NCBI RefSeq assembly: GCF_010500845.1
Contig: NZ_JAAAMI010000008.1
Span: forward strand, 104,155 to 168,154
Direction: 5' to 3'
Length of the DNA: 64,000 nt
DNA from: Flagellimonas sediminis
Lineage (GTDB): Bacteria > Bacteroidota > Bacteroidia > Flavobacteriales > Flavobacteriaceae
The first letter of the stretch is position 1, and each line of letters opens with the position of its first letter. The position numbers and the translations under genes were made by a program. Below are positions 25,765 through 35,049 of this stretch, piece after piece. The notes beneath the pieces are model-generated. The model saw nothing but the letters and a program-made list of their open reading frames with translations. It searched no databases and had not been told where the DNA came from.

Positions 25765-26949
25765 ATGAGCAACCATTTATCTGACAGGATCAAGAACATG
25801 TCCACGTCAGCAACTTTGGCCATGGCTGCCAAAGCTCGTGAACTCCGAAGTGAAGGAAAAGATATTATCGGATTGAGTTTGGGGGAACCCGACTTCAATA
25901 TTCCCGATTTTATAAAAGAGGCCGCCAAACAGGCCATTGACGAAAACTACAGTGCCTATACCCCTGTTGATGGGTATGCCGAATTAAAGAAATCCATTTC
26001 TGGTAAGTTCAAACGAGATAATGGTTTGGATTACGGGTTGAACCAAATTGTGGTGTCCACCGGAGCAAAACAATCGTTGTTCAACGTGGCCATGGTTTGT
26101 TTGAATCCAGGTGATGAAGTGATCCTTCCCGCCCCATATTGGGTAAGCTATAGTGATATTGTAAAATTGGCCGAAGGTGTTCCTGTTGAAGTTCCAACCG
26201 GAATTGAAACGGATTTTAAAATGACGCCGGAACAACTGGAAGCTGCCATTACTCCTAAAACCCGTATGCTTTGGTTCAGTTCACCCTGTAACCCAAGTGG
26301 TTCGGTGTACGGTAAGGAAGAATTGGAAGCCCTTGCTGCCGTGTTAAAAAAGTATCCGGACATTTATGTGGTTTCCGATGAGATCTATGAGCATATCAAC
26401 TTTGTTGGTGGCCATGTAAGCATTGCTGCCATTGATGGAATGTACGACAGGACGATTACCGTGAATGGAGTTTCCAAAGCTTTTGCCATGACCGGATGGC
26501 GTATTGGGTACATCGGTGCACCAGAATGGATCGCCAAGGGATGTACCAAACTTCAGGGACAGGTAACCAGTGGAGCCAACTCCATTGCACAGCGAGCCGT
26601 GATAGCCGCACTGGATGCTCCTCTTAGCAAAATCCAGTTTATGATTGACGAGTTCCATAAAAGAAGAGATCTAGTATTGCATCTACTTGGAGAAATCGAC
26701 GGATTCAAACTCAATGTTCCCGAAGGAGCATTCTATGTATTCCCCGATATTTCATCCTTCTTTGGAAAAACGTTGAAAGGTACCACCATTAATAGTGCAG
26801 AGGATTTTGCACTGTATCTGTTGGAGCACGCCAATGTGGCCACCGTTACAGGAGAAGCTTTTGGTAACCCGAACTGCATCCGCATTTCTTACGCGGCATC
26901 AGAAAAAGAATTAAGACAGGCCATTGCCCAAATAAAGGAGGTACTTTAA
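25765..26949 (+). CDS. PLP-dependent aminotransferase, aspartate aminotransferase class Ib-like
   Basis: 394 residues, fold-type I. SLGEPDFNIPDFIKEAA, YTPVDGYAELKKSI, STGAKQSLFN, PYWVSYSDIVKLAEG, SSPCNPSGSVYG (Asn), VSDEIYEHINF (Asp/Tyr) and VNGVSKAFAMTGWRIGY (the PLP lysine) are all present, with a C-terminal RISYAAS arginine for the substrate carboxylate. This pattern is typical of thermophile-type aspartate aminotransferases. It could also act on aromatic amino acids or prephenate. Probably cotranscribed with the desaturase gene. Confidence 0.92.
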   Translation: MSNHLSDRIKNMSTSATLAMAAKARELRSEGKDIIGLSLGEPDFNIPDFIKEAAKQAIDENYSAYTPVDGYAELKKSISGKFKRDNGLDYGLNQIVVSTGAKQSLFNVAMVCLNPGDEVILPAPYWVSYSDIVKLAEGVPVEVPTGIETDFKMTPEQLEAAITPKTRMLWFSSPCNPSGSVYGKEELEALAAVLKKYPDIYVVSDEIYEHINFVGGHVSIAAIDGMYDRTITVNGVSKAFAMTGWRIGYIGAPEWIAKGCTKLQGQVTSGANSIAQRAVIAALDAPLSKIQFMIDEFHKRRDLVLHLLGEIDGFKLNVPEGAFYVFPDISSFFGKTLKGTTINSAEDFALYLLEHANVATVTGEAFGNPNCIRISYAASEKELRQAIAQIKEVL

Positions 26950-26963
26950 AATAATATAATGCC

Positions 26964-27034
26964 ATCCCGATATTTATTGGGATTGATTCAGCATCTTGTT
27001 ACAGCTTTATGCGACCCTGAAACCAGTTCAGGGT
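26964..27034. repeat. Two intergenic palindromes (REP-like)
   Basis: An imperfect palindrome at 26964-26983 (ATCCCGAT ... ATTGGGAT) and a perfect 8-bp stem at 27014-27034 (ACCCTGAA, 5-base loop, TTCAGGGT). Sequences of this type, including 'TTCAGGGTGACG', are familiar from flavobacterial intergenic regions. They lie between convergent genes. Confidence 0.5.
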
Positions 27035-27066
27035 GACGAATTGAAACAGAAAAGAATAGAAATGTA

Positions 27067-27100
27067 AAAACCTCTTGTTGTGAAAACTTCAGGAGGTTTT
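27067..27100. terminator. Bidirectional terminator between aminotransferase and trkH
   Basis: An 8-bp stem AAAACCTC (27067-27074) with GAGGTTTT (27093-27100), followed by TTGTTTT on the plus strand and by T-rich sequence on the minus strand. Confidence 0.75.
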
Positions 27101-27105
27101 TTGTT

Positions 27106-28596
27106 TTAGGTCTTTTTCCAGAAGTAGGGAGTCAAGACAATCAAAACGGTGAACAATTCCAATCGGCCCAAGAGCATCAAGAAACCGCACCACCATTTCC
27201 CTGCATCGGGCAAACTGTTGTAATTGCTTACAGGGTTCAGACTACCGAAGGCAGGGCCTACGTTACCCAATGACGAGGCCGAACCTCCCACCGCAGAAAC
27301 AAAATCCAACCCTAAAAAACCAAGCACCAAAGCGCCGATGATGAACAAGAGCATGTAGAGCACAAAAAAGGCGATTACATTGTAGACGATATGTTCCGTA
27401 ACCGTTTTTTGGTTATAGCGAACAGGAATGATCGCATTGGGATGAAGGGTTCTTTTGAACTCCAAAATTCCGTTCTTGATTATCAAAATATGCCTCATTA
27501 CTTTGATACCCCCAGCCGTGGAACCTGCAGAGCCTCCGAGGAACATCAGCCCGAAAAAGAAAACGGTTAAAAAATGGGTCCATCCTGTAAAATCCGCCGT
27601 AACAAACCCTGTGGTAGTGATCACGGTCAGCACTTGGAACAAGGTATGCCTAAAGGCACTTTCCGCTTTCCCCCAAACCATGGGATGAAAATCAGAAACG
27701 GGCACATCGGCCTTAAAATAAACGCCCAAAGCAGCCAAAATGGAAAAAATGACCACAAAACCAAAGTAGTATTTGAATTCTTCGTCCTTCAATACCCGTT
27801 GCACTTTTCCGGTCAGGGCAAAATAGCTGAGTACGAAGTTGCTCCCTGCCAAGAACATGAACACAATTACGATATATTGAATAATCGGTTCGTTGTTCCA
27901 ATAGGCCAAACTAGCATTTTTTGTGGAAAATCCGCCGGTGGACATGGTGGCCAAGGAGTGGTTGATAGCATCAAAAAATGACATCCCTGCCACGTTTAAC
28001 AAAATGGTCTCCAACACGGTATACCCAAAATAGATGAGCCAAAGTCGCTTAGCGGTATCGGTAATCCTTGGGTGAAGCTTGTCCCCACCTGGACCAGGAG
28101 CTTCGGCCGCAAACAATTGCATACCCCCAATACCCAAAAGCGGTAAAATGGCAATGGCCAAAACGATGATACCCATCCCCCCAATCCAATGGGTCAAACT
28201 ACGCCAGAGCAAAACACCCTTGGGCAAAGCCTCAATATCGTCCAAAATGGATGCCCCTGTGGTGGTATAGCCAGAGATGGTTTCAAAAAATGCATCGGTA
28301 ATGGAAGGGATCGACCCTGAAAAAAGGTAGGGCAACATGCCTGAAATGGACATGATAATCCATCCGAAGGTCACTACAATGTAACCTTCCTTGCGCTTTA
28401 CTTCCTTTTTATGCCCCCGGGTATAGAACATGGCCATAATCCCAAAAAGCATGGTAACAATGGCCGCCAAGGAAATATCAAGGGTAGCACCATCCTTGTA
28501 CATGGCGCTGGCAAAAGCCGCCAAAAGCATAAAGGAACCGTTGCACAACAACAACAATCCCATAATGTGGATGATGATTCTTGTATTGAGCCTCAT
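27106..28596 (-). CDS. trkH: TrkH family potassium uptake channel subunit
   Basis: 496 residues with about ten membrane helices in four pore-loop repeats. Pore filter-like segments are visible: ETISGYTTTGASIL, NHSLATMSTGGFSTKN, VLTVITTTGFVTADF and SLGNVGPAFGSLNP. GGMGIIVLAIAILPLLGIGGMQLF is also typical. It forms the K+ pore and needs the cytoplasmic gating ring of TrkA, encoded immediately upstream and overlapping by one base. Length agrees with the family. Confidence 0.95.
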   Translation of the reverse strand: MRLNTRIIIHIMGLLLLCNGSFMLLAAFASAMYKDGATLDISLAAIVTMLFGIMAMFYTRGHKKEVKRKEGYIVVTFGWIIMSISGMLPYLFSGSIPSITDAFFETISGYTTTGASILDDIEALPKGVLLWRSLTHWIGGMGIIVLAIAILPLLGIGGMQLFAAEAPGPGGDKLHPRITDTAKRLWLIYFGYTVLETILLNVAGMSFFDAINHSLATMSTGGFSTKNASLAYWNNEPIIQYIVIVFMFLAGSNFVLSYFALTGKVQRVLKDEEFKYYFGFVVIFSILAALGVYFKADVPVSDFHPMVWGKAESAFRHTLFQVLTVITTTGFVTADFTGWTHFLTVFFFGLMFLGGSAGSTAGGIKVMRHILIIKNGILEFKRTLHPNAIIPVRYNQKTVTEHIVYNVIAFFVLYMLLFIIGALVLGFLGLDFVSAVGGSASSLGNVGPAFGSLNPVSNYNSLPDAGKWWCGFLMLLGRLELFTVLIVLTPYFWKKT

Positions 28597-29945
28597 TATA
28601 GGAACAACTTTTCAATCTTGGGAATGGCCTTGGGGAGGCAGCAGACTACTACCTTATCCCCTTGTTTGATCCTAAAATCACCCAAAGCGATGATACCTTC
28701 ACCGTTTCGGATCACACCACCAATGCTGGCTTCCCGTGGAAAGTTCAATTCCCTTATGAGTTCGCCATTTACCAGAGAGGTGGCTTTTACCTCAAATTCC
28801 AGAATTTCCGCATTCAGGTTATTCAAGCGGGTGAGTGCCAATACCTCCCCTTTTCGGATATACCTAAAGATACTATTGGCCGCGAGTAGTTTTTTATTGA
28901 TAAGGGTATCCACCCCAATGGAATGGGACAATTGAAAATAGTCCATATTCTCGACCAGGGCAATGGTCTTCTTCACCTTTTTGGACTTTGCCACCAAACA
29001 GGACATGATATTGGTCTCGGAATTCCCGGTCACCGCAATAAAGGCGTCCATGGAATCCAAACTTTCCTCATCCAAGAGTTCCACATTTCTACCATCCCCG
29101 TTAATGACCAATGCATGGGGCAGTTCGTCTGCAATATCAAAAGCCTTCTCCTTGCTCTTTTCAATCAATTTCACATTGAACTTTTTGCCACACAGGTCAC
29201 GGGCCGTTTTAAACCCGACCTTGCTGCCTCCCAAGATCATCACGTTTTTGATTTCCTGCTTCTGCATGCCCGTTAGCTTGTAGAGCTCCTCCACTCCTTT
29301 ATCAGAGGTGATGAAATAGACCTGATCCCCTTCCTTAAAAACGGTATCACCACGGGGAATTAAGGTATATTGGGTTCCCATTCGCTGCAAGGCGATGGGC
29401 ATAAAATGCAGTTCAGGAAAAATGCGGGCGGCCTCTTTCACCATTTTACCTACAAAAGGAGCGGTTTTAGGTAAAATCACCCCGAACATGGTCAACAGGC
29501 CACCTTCAAACTCGTAGGTATCGTTAAACGCGGACTGGTTCAGCATGAGTTGTATCTCCATGGCGGCCAAACGTTCCGGTGAAATCAATTCATCGATACC
29601 CAATTGTTCAAACTTTATAGTTTCACGGTTGTCCATGAACTCAGTGTTCGAAATACGTGCCATGGTCCTTTTACAGCCCAATTGCTTGGCCAACAAACAG
29701 AGTGTCAGGTTAGTGGTCTCGGAAGCGGTTACCCCGATCACCAGATCGGATCCGTCCACTTGGGCGTCGTTCAACACCTGTATGGAAGTGGCATCACCCC
29801 GCAGCACCCTTATATCCAAATGGTTATCGGCATAGGACAGTTTTTCCTTGTCCGTATCGATCAACGTTATATCCTGAGATTCATAGGACAATAGTTTTGC
29901 CAAATGAAACCCTACCTCACCAGCTCCTGCAATAATGATCTTCAT
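28596..29945 (-). CDS. trkA: Trk system potassium uptake regulatory protein
   Basis: 449 residues with two tandem RCK units: an N-terminal Rossmann fold (MKIIIAGAGEVGFHLAKLL, ending in LIDTDKEK), a TrkA-C domain, a second Rossmann fold (NVMILGGSKVGFKTARDL) and a second TrkA-C. It binds NAD(H)/ATP and gates TrkH. The trkH start overlaps its stop (ATG within the TAATG-type junction), so the two are translationally coupled. The 196-base gap to the divergent menG is A+T-rich. Confidence 0.95.
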   Translation of the reverse strand: MKIIIAGAGEVGFHLAKLLSYESQDITLIDTDKEKLSYADNHLDIRVLRGDATSIQVLNDAQVDGSDLVIGVTASETTNLTLCLLAKQLGCKRTMARISNTEFMDNRETIKFEQLGIDELISPERLAAMEIQLMLNQSAFNDTYEFEGGLLTMFGVILPKTAPFVGKMVKEAARIFPELHFMPIALQRMGTQYTLIPRGDTVFKEGDQVYFITSDKGVEELYKLTGMQKQEIKNVMILGGSKVGFKTARDLCGKKFNVKLIEKSKEKAFDIADELPHALVINGDGRNVELLDEESLDSMDAFIAVTGNSETNIMSCLVAKSKKVKKTIALVENMDYFQLSHSIGVDTLINKKLLAANSIFRYIRKGEVLALTRLNNLNAEILEFEVKATSLVNGELIRELNFPREASIGGVIRNGEGIIALGDFRIKQGDKVVVCCLPKAIPKIEKLFL

Positions 29946-30117
29946 TGAATAAAAAAAGATGTGTTCCTAAATAAGTCCAATTGGCACCACACAAATTAAA
30001 AATAGAATAGTAAACGTAGTCTAAGTGACATACTTTTAACTAAATACGGAATGGATTATCCACTTGAAGGGCAAAATTACACAAATATTTTTGTCCACCT
30101 TCCATATTGCTAAGTTG

Positions 30118-30125
30118 TATATTTG
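30118..30125 (+). promoter_or_regulatory. -7 promoter element of menG
   Basis: TATATTTG, perfect TAnnTTTG, 16 bases before ATG 30142. A TTTTTG at 30088-30093 is somewhat far (24-base spacer). Confidence 0.5.
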
Positions 30126-30141
30126 CCAGCAAATTAAAAAG

Positions 30142-30870
30142 ATGTCTAAAAAAGTATTGCCCTACAAGGAATCGGAGCTTGGTAAGAAGGAACAGGTAAA
30201 ACAGATGTTCGATAACATTTCGGGCAGCTATGACGGCCTTAATAGGGTAATTTCGTTTGGAACCGATGTAAAATGGAGGAAACGCATCGTGACCTTTCTC
30301 AAGGAACAACATCCGCAAAACATCTTGGACATTGCCACTGGCACCGGCGACCTCGCCATTGCGCTGTCACAAACGGGAGCGAAACAAATCGTAGGGTTGG
30401 ACCTGTCCCCCGGGATGCTGGAAGTTGGCAAGGAAAAAGTCTCGAAAAAAAATCTTCAGGACACCATTGAAATGGTCGTTGGCGATAGCGAAAACCTTCC
30501 GTTTGACGACAACACCTTCGACGCGGTAACCGTGGCCTTCGGCGTTCGTAATTTTGAAAATCTGGAAAAAGGGTTGGAGGAAATCCGAAGGGTGTTGAAA
30601 CCTGGCGGCCACCTGCTTATCCTAGAAACCTCTGTACCTACCAAAACACCCATCAAGCAAGGGTATCGCATCTACACCAAATATATTATGCCAACCATCG
30701 GTAAAGTCTTTTCCAAGGACCGATCGGCCTATCAATATTTGAGTGAATCCGCCTCTGTTTTCCCACATGGAAAAGCCTTCAACAATATTTTGGACAAAAT
30801 TGGGTTTATAGGAATAGAGAACAAACCCCAGACATTGGGTGTAGCCACCATCTATGTCGCCACAAAGTAG
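30142..30870 (+). CDS. menG: Demethylmenaquinone methyltransferase (UbiE/MenG)
   Basis: 242 residues from ATG 30142, chosen because the upstream extension to 30064 lies before the promoter and does not match the family. Motifs: [33 protein letters not shown] (SAM loop), [43 protein letters not shown] and [16 protein letters not shown]. It performs the last methylation of menaquinone synthesis. Bacteroidota use menaquinone, so ubiquinone synthesis is not implied. The quinone serves Nqr, the hydrogenase and the sulfide oxidoreductase in this window. Confidence 0.94.
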   Translation: MSKKVLPYKESELGKKEQVKQMFDNISGSYDGLNRVISFGTDVKWRKRIVTFLKEQHPQNILDIATGTGDLAIALSQTGAKQIVGLDLSPGMLEVGKEKVSKKNLQDTIEMVVGDSENLPFDDNTFDAVTVAFGVRNFENLEKGLEEIRRVLKPGGHLLILETSVPTKTPIKQGYRIYTKYIMPTIGKVFSKDRSAYQYLSESASVFPHGKAFNNILDKIGFIGIENKPQTLGVATIYVATK

Positions 30871-30874
30871 ATTA

Positions 30875-31573
30875 ATGAAAAACATCCTCATCCTATTTGG
30901 GCTCTTGACATTGACAGGCCCGAAGTCCATTGCACAATTTGGCAAAGAACCCATACTCAATCTTCAGAATGAAGACAAAAGACTTTTGAACTGGGGCTAT
31001 TACCTCGGCTTAAACCAATATGATTTTCAATTTGAATACAAAAACGACATTGGTAGGGATATATTGGTAGATAAAAGCATCGGTTTTAATGTGGGTTTGA
31101 TCGGAGAGCTCAATATCAACGAATTTTTGGACACCCGTTTTGAACCCGGATTGCTGTATACCGCAAGAACTTTAGGATTCCCTGGATTCACCACAGAGGC
31201 CGATGCCATCCGCGAAGTGCGCTCCACTTACATCCGCTTTCCGTTACTATTAAAGGCCAGTACCCGAAGGATCGGCAACTGGAAACCTTTTATTGAAGGT
31301 GGGGTATATGCCGCCATTAACTTGGGGAGCAAGGAAGATAGTCTGGACGATAACAGCAGTGGCGAGTTCAGGATGAAGAAAAACGTATACGGTTATGAAC
31401 TGGGTTTTGGAATCGATTTGTATACCGAGTACTTCAAATTTACCCCATCCATTCGGGGGGTATTTGCCCTGACCAACGAACTTGTTCCTGACAACGACCC
31501 CAACAGTCCTTGGACGGGCAACATCAACGCCATGCGTACCCGTGGAATTTTCATCAACTTTACTTTTGAATAA
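30875..31573 (+). CDS. sprT: PorT/SprT-like outer-membrane protein of type IX secretion
   Basis: 232 residues from ATG 30875, 4 bases after the menG stop. It has a signal peptide (cleavage near PKSIAQ) and beta-barrel strands throughout: YYLGLNQYDFQFEYKN, GFNVGLIGELNINEFLDTRFEPGLLYT, GVYAAINLGS and TRGIFINFTFE. The menG-sprT order and the sequence opening are what I remember for sprT (porT) in gliding Flavobacteria, where it is needed for T9SS assembly. Other small 'porin family' proteins share the fold, so the gene name is probable rather than certain. Confidence 0.75.
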   Translation: MKNILILFGLLTLTGPKSIAQFGKEPILNLQNEDKRLLNWGYYLGLNQYDFQFEYKNDIGRDILVDKSIGFNVGLIGELNINEFLDTRFEPGLLYTARTLGFPGFTTEADAIREVRSTYIRFPLLLKASTRRIGNWKPFIEGGVYAAINLGSKEDSLDDNSSGEFRMKKNVYGYELGFGIDLYTEYFKFTPSIRGVFALTNELVPDNDPNSPWTGNINAMRTRGIFINFTFE

Positions 31574-31593
31574 CCTGGATTATTAGATTATTA

Positions 31594-31638
31594 GATTTTT
31601 GGAGGATTAGATAGTTAACTGCCACTAGTCCAAAAATC
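31594..31638. repeat. 10-bp inverted repeat between convergent genes
   Basis: GATTTTTGGA (31594-31603) and TCCAAAAATC (31629-31638), 25-base loop, inside a stretch with short direct repeats (gattatta; ccaacagtc). No T run, so it is not a clear terminator. Confidence 0.45.
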
Positions 31639-31665
31639 CAACAGTCCATCAAGCCAACAGTCTGA

Positions 31666-32382
31666 TTACCTCCTGATTTCATTCAAGAGAATTGCTGTTG
31701 CAGTGGCCACATTGAGACTTTCGGCCGTTGATGCACCAAATTGGGGGATAGAAATACGCTCCGTGACCAAATCAGTCATTTCCTTGGAAATACCGTTGGC
31801 CTCATTTCCCATGACCAGCACTCCTCTTTCGGGCATTTTTTGGGTATAGATGGAAGAACCGTCCATGAAGGCGCCAAAAACGGGCAACCCTGCTTTTTTG
31901 ATGAAGTCAGTCAAATCCGTATAAAGAATATTTACCCTGGCAATGGAACCCATCGTAGCTTGGAGTACTTTTGGATTGAAGCAATCCACCGTATCCTCGG
32001 AGCAGACCAGTTGTTTTATTCCGAACCAGTCGCACAGTCTTATAATCGTTCCCAAATTACCCGGATCGCGAACAGCATCCAAGGCCACTATCCAATCAGA
32101 AGTTTCGAATTGGCGTGCTCGGGTCATGTGAAAAACTCCCAAGACACCGTTGGGCTGTTTCAAACTGCTCATTTGTTTTAAATCCGTTGTGGAGATTTGG
32201 TCCACTTCAGCATATCCCTTGAAATCATGGCCTATTGCCACAAAAATCTTGAAAGGCCTTAATCCCTCTCGCAACAACTCCTTCACCAACTTTTCACCCT
32301 CTACCACAAACAGCCCGTGTTGAGATCGGTACTTTTTTTGCTTTAGGCTTACAACTAGTTTAATTTGGTTTTTTGTAACCAT
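31666..32382 (-). CDS. TrmH/SpoU family RNA 2'-O-methyltransferase
   Basis: 238 residues. N-terminal SpoU substrate-binding domain (QKKYRSQHGLFVVEGEKLVKELL), then the SPOUT knot with the three family motifs: VRDPGNLGTIIRLCDW, VLVMGNEANGIS and ISIPQFGASTAESLNVATATAILLNE. It methylates ribose in rRNA or tRNA; the target nucleoside cannot be told. The gene begins 24 bases from the divergent tamL, whose promoter lies partly inside its 5' end. Confidence 0.92.
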   Translation of the reverse strand: MVTKNQIKLVVSLKQKKYRSQHGLFVVEGEKLVKELLREGLRPFKIFVAIGHDFKGYAEVDQISTTDLKQMSSLKQPNGVLGVFHMTRARQFETSDWIVALDAVRDPGNLGTIIRLCDWFGIKQLVCSEDTVDCFNPKVLQATMGSIARVNILYTDLTDFIKKAGLPVFGAFMDGSSIYTQKMPERGVLVMGNEANGISKEMTDLVTERISIPQFGASTAESLNVATATAILLNEIRR

Positions 32383-32400
32383 CTAAATCGTGTATTTTTG
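32371..32400 (+). promoter_or_regulatory. Promoter of tamL
   Basis: TTTTG (32371-32375), 17-base spacer, TATTTTTG (32393-32400). The -7 element ends 6 bases before ATG 32407, so the mRNA is probably leaderless. The -33 part overlaps the first codons of the divergent methyltransferase gene. Confidence 0.6.
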
Positions 32401-32406
32401 GCGTCT

Positions 32407-34995
32407 ATGAGGGGTTCTTTAAGTCTAATGTGCAACTGGGCAAAAATAGGATTATTGTTGCTTATGGTAAGCATTTCGGGTTGCAATACACTTAAAAAGG
32501 TGGGAGACGATGAATTGCTGCTCACCAAGAACACCATTTATGTGGATGATGAAAAGGTAACCGATAGCGAAATCAAAGGCCTCATCGACCAAAAACCCAA
32601 CAGCAGTGTTCTTGGATATCCTCTCCGTTTGAACCTATACAACATGGCCAAGGAAAATCCGGATTCCTCCTTTCAGGATTGGCTGCACAGAAAGGACAAA
32701 CGCGAAAAACGCCTCAACAGCCTGTTATCCAAAAAACAGGTGAGCAGGTTACAGGAATCCTTTCTGGTAAAAGGCGCCAGTGAATTTCTAAAACGTGTGG
32801 GAGAACCCACAGTGGTCATTGATACTGCTTTGACCAACAAATCCCTGAACAGGATGGAGGCTTATTACAACAGTAAGGGGTACTTCAATAATTCAGGTTC
32901 TTATGAAATTGTGGAAAGTTCCCGTAAAAAAAGGGCGCAGATAGCCTACAACATTACCCTGAACAAGCCCTATATTATTGATACGGTCCAAAAAAACATC
33001 ACCTCCCCAGAACTGGATTCCATTTACGATGTGGCCTCCAAACGTAGTTATGTAAAAAAAGGCGAACAGTTCGACCTTCAAAATTTTACATTGGAACGGG
33101 AACGATTGACCAGCCTGTTCCGAAACTCAGGGGTATACAATTTTCAGGAGAGCTCCATTAACTATGATATCCTGAGGGACACTACCCTTTTGGCAGATGA
33201 TCAATTGATGGATGTACAACTCAATATCAAAAAATTCAGGAGTGCCACGGATAGTACGGACACCAATAGTCCGTATAGGGTAGCTAGGCATAAACAAGTG
33301 AATATTTATGCGGACTACGACATCAATGGAAACACTGATTCGTTAAAAACTTTGGAGTACGACAATTTTGTAATTCACTACGCCAATAAATTGAGGTATA
33401 GCCCTAAAGCACTCACCGATGCCATATTTTTTGAAAAGGATAGTGTGTATCGGGATTTGGACCGCATCCGGACCTACAGACAGATCACCAACCTGAACAC
33501 CTTTAAATACCCCAATATTGAATTTATCCCGGATTCTTCGCAAACTGAATTGACCACCAATGTGTATTTGGCTGCAAAAAAGAAGTTTTCGCTCAACATG
33601 AATTTTGATGTGACCCATTCCAACATCCAACAGGTGGGGACTGCATTCAGCACCTCAGTGATCACCCGAAATGTTTTTGGCGGTGCAGAAACTTTGAATG
33701 TGTCGGCCAGGGGATCCATTGGTCTTTTGAGTGATGCCTCCCTTTCCAATGAAACCTTCACCTCAGAGCTTGGTGGAGACATCAACATTACTTTCCCAAG
33801 GATTTGGTTGCCCTTTAGCACGGAAAAAATAATTCCATATTACATGTTGCCCCAAAGTAGGTTGCTTGCCGGTACTAATTTTCAGAAAAACATTGGTCTG
33901 GATAAACAGTCGCTCAACTCCATATTGTCGTACAACTGGACCCCTTCGGATAGGTTGAAGAACAACTTTGAATTGTTGAATGTTGAATTTGTAAGAAATG
34001 TGAATCCGGACAACTTTTACAATGTATACCGGAACACCTTTTCAAATTTGGATGACATCGCCGATCAATTTCAGGATGACCCCCAATATGCCTCCTATTT
34101 TAAAACCATTGATAATGCAACCGATTCCCTCCGCTTGGACATCCCCGAAGGTGCAAATAATTTTGCCCGTGATGTACTTAACAATCAAATTCCCGTTACG
34201 GCCGATGAACTGGATGAGGTGAACAGCATTGAGGAACGAAGAAGGCGATTGACGGAAAACAACCTCATCTTTGCAAGCAACTTTACCCATACCAAGAACA
34301 GCAAGTCTGATATCAACGACAACGACTTTTACCAATATCGGGTCAAAGTTGAAAGTGCGGGCGGCATGCTGTCGCTGATTGCCAATGCAGTACCTTACAA
34401 TAAGAATGACAATGGACAATTGTTGGTTTTCGGAGTACCCTTTTCCCAATATGTAAAATCGGAATTCGATTATATCCGTCATTGGGACATTGGAGGTTCC
34501 CAGGTGTTGGCCTTTAGAAGTTTCTTCGGAATGGCGGTCCCTTACGGAAACTCCAATAGTATTCCATTCGTTAGGAGTTACTTTGCGGGCGGATCTAACG
34601 ACAACAGGGCTTGGAACGCTTATGAACTGGGGCCCGGTAAAACGGACAACATCAACGACTTTAATGAAGCTAACCTAAAACTGGCCTTCAACTTGGAATA
34701 CAGGTTTCCCATTGCAGGGGATGTAAAAGGAGCCCTTTTTGCCGATGCAGGTAACATTTGGAACGTATTTGACAATGAGAACAACCCCGATGCCATCTTC
34801 ACAGGCTTTTCCTCCTTGGCCGATCTCGCCTTGGGTACAGGACTCGGTCTACGGTATGACTTCACCTATTTTGTCTTCCGACTGGATGTGGGCTTCAAAA
34901 CCTATAATCCCGCAAAAGTGGGATCAGATCGCTGGTTCAATGGCTATAACCTCGGAAACGCCGTCTTCAATATCGGGATCAATTATCCTTTCTAG
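32407..34995 (+). CDS. tamL: TamL, BamA/TamA-superfamily lipoprotein
   Basis: 862 residues from ATG 32407 (ATG 32428 is an alternative). The signal ends in a lipobox (SISGC), so the protein is lipidated, as known for the TamL form of TamA in Bacteroidota. POTRA-like repeats fill about residues 30-370 (for example SLNRMEAYYNSKGYFNNSGSYE). The C-terminal half is an outer-membrane barrel with FAGGSNDNRAW (L6-like loop motif), LGPG and ALFADAGNIWNVFD, ending in an aromatic GINYPF. It should help insert outer-membrane or surface lipoproteins together with TamB, which is not in the window. Confidence 0.9.
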   Translation: MRGSLSLMCNWAKIGLLLLMVSISGCNTLKKVGDDELLLTKNTIYVDDEKVTDSEIKGLIDQKPNSSVLGYPLRLNLYNMAKENPDSSFQDWLHRKDKREKRLNSLLSKKQVSRLQESFLVKGASEFLKRVGEPTVVIDTALTNKSLNRMEAYYNSKGYFNNSGSYEIVESSRKKRAQIAYNITLNKPYIIDTVQKNITSPELDSIYDVASKRSYVKKGEQFDLQNFTLERERLTSLFRNSGVYNFQESSINYDILRDTTLLADDQLMDVQLNIKKFRSATDSTDTNSPYRVARHKQVNIYADYDINGNTDSLKTLEYDNFVIHYANKLRYSPKALTDAIFFEKDSVYRDLDRIRTYRQITNLNTFKYPNIEFIPDSSQTELTTNVYLAAKKKFSLNMNFDVTHSNIQQVGTAFSTSVITRNVFGGAETLNVSARGSIGLLSDASLSNETFTSELGGDINITFPRIWLPFSTEKIIPYYMLPQSRLLAGTNFQKNIGLDKQSLNSILSYNWTPSDRLKNNFELLNVEFVRNVNPDNFYNVYRNTFSNLDDIADQFQDDPQYASYFKTIDNATDSLRLDIPEGANNFARDVLNNQIPVTADELDEVNSIEERRRRLTENNLIFASNFTHTKNSKSDINDNDFYQYRVKVESAGGMLSLIANAVPYNKNDNGQLLVFGVPFSQYVKSEFDYIRHWDIGGSQVLAFRSFFGMAVPYGNSNSIPFVRSYFAGGSNDNRAWNAYELGPGKTDNINDFNEANLKLAFNLEYRFPIAGDVKGALFADAGNIWNVFDNENNPDAIFTGFSSLADLALGTGLGLRYDFTYFVFRLDVGFKTYNPAKVGSDRWFNGYNLGNAVFNIGINYPF

Positions 34996-35009
34996 AGCAA
35001 ATATTTTAT

Positions 35010-35017
35010 TACTTTTG
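35010..35017 (+). promoter_or_regulatory. -7 promoter element of fbaA
   Basis: TACTTTTG, perfect TAnnTTTG, 32 bases before the fbaA ATG. Confidence 0.5.
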
Positions 35018-35049
35018 TTCCCTATTTTAATTCGAAACCATCTATAACT

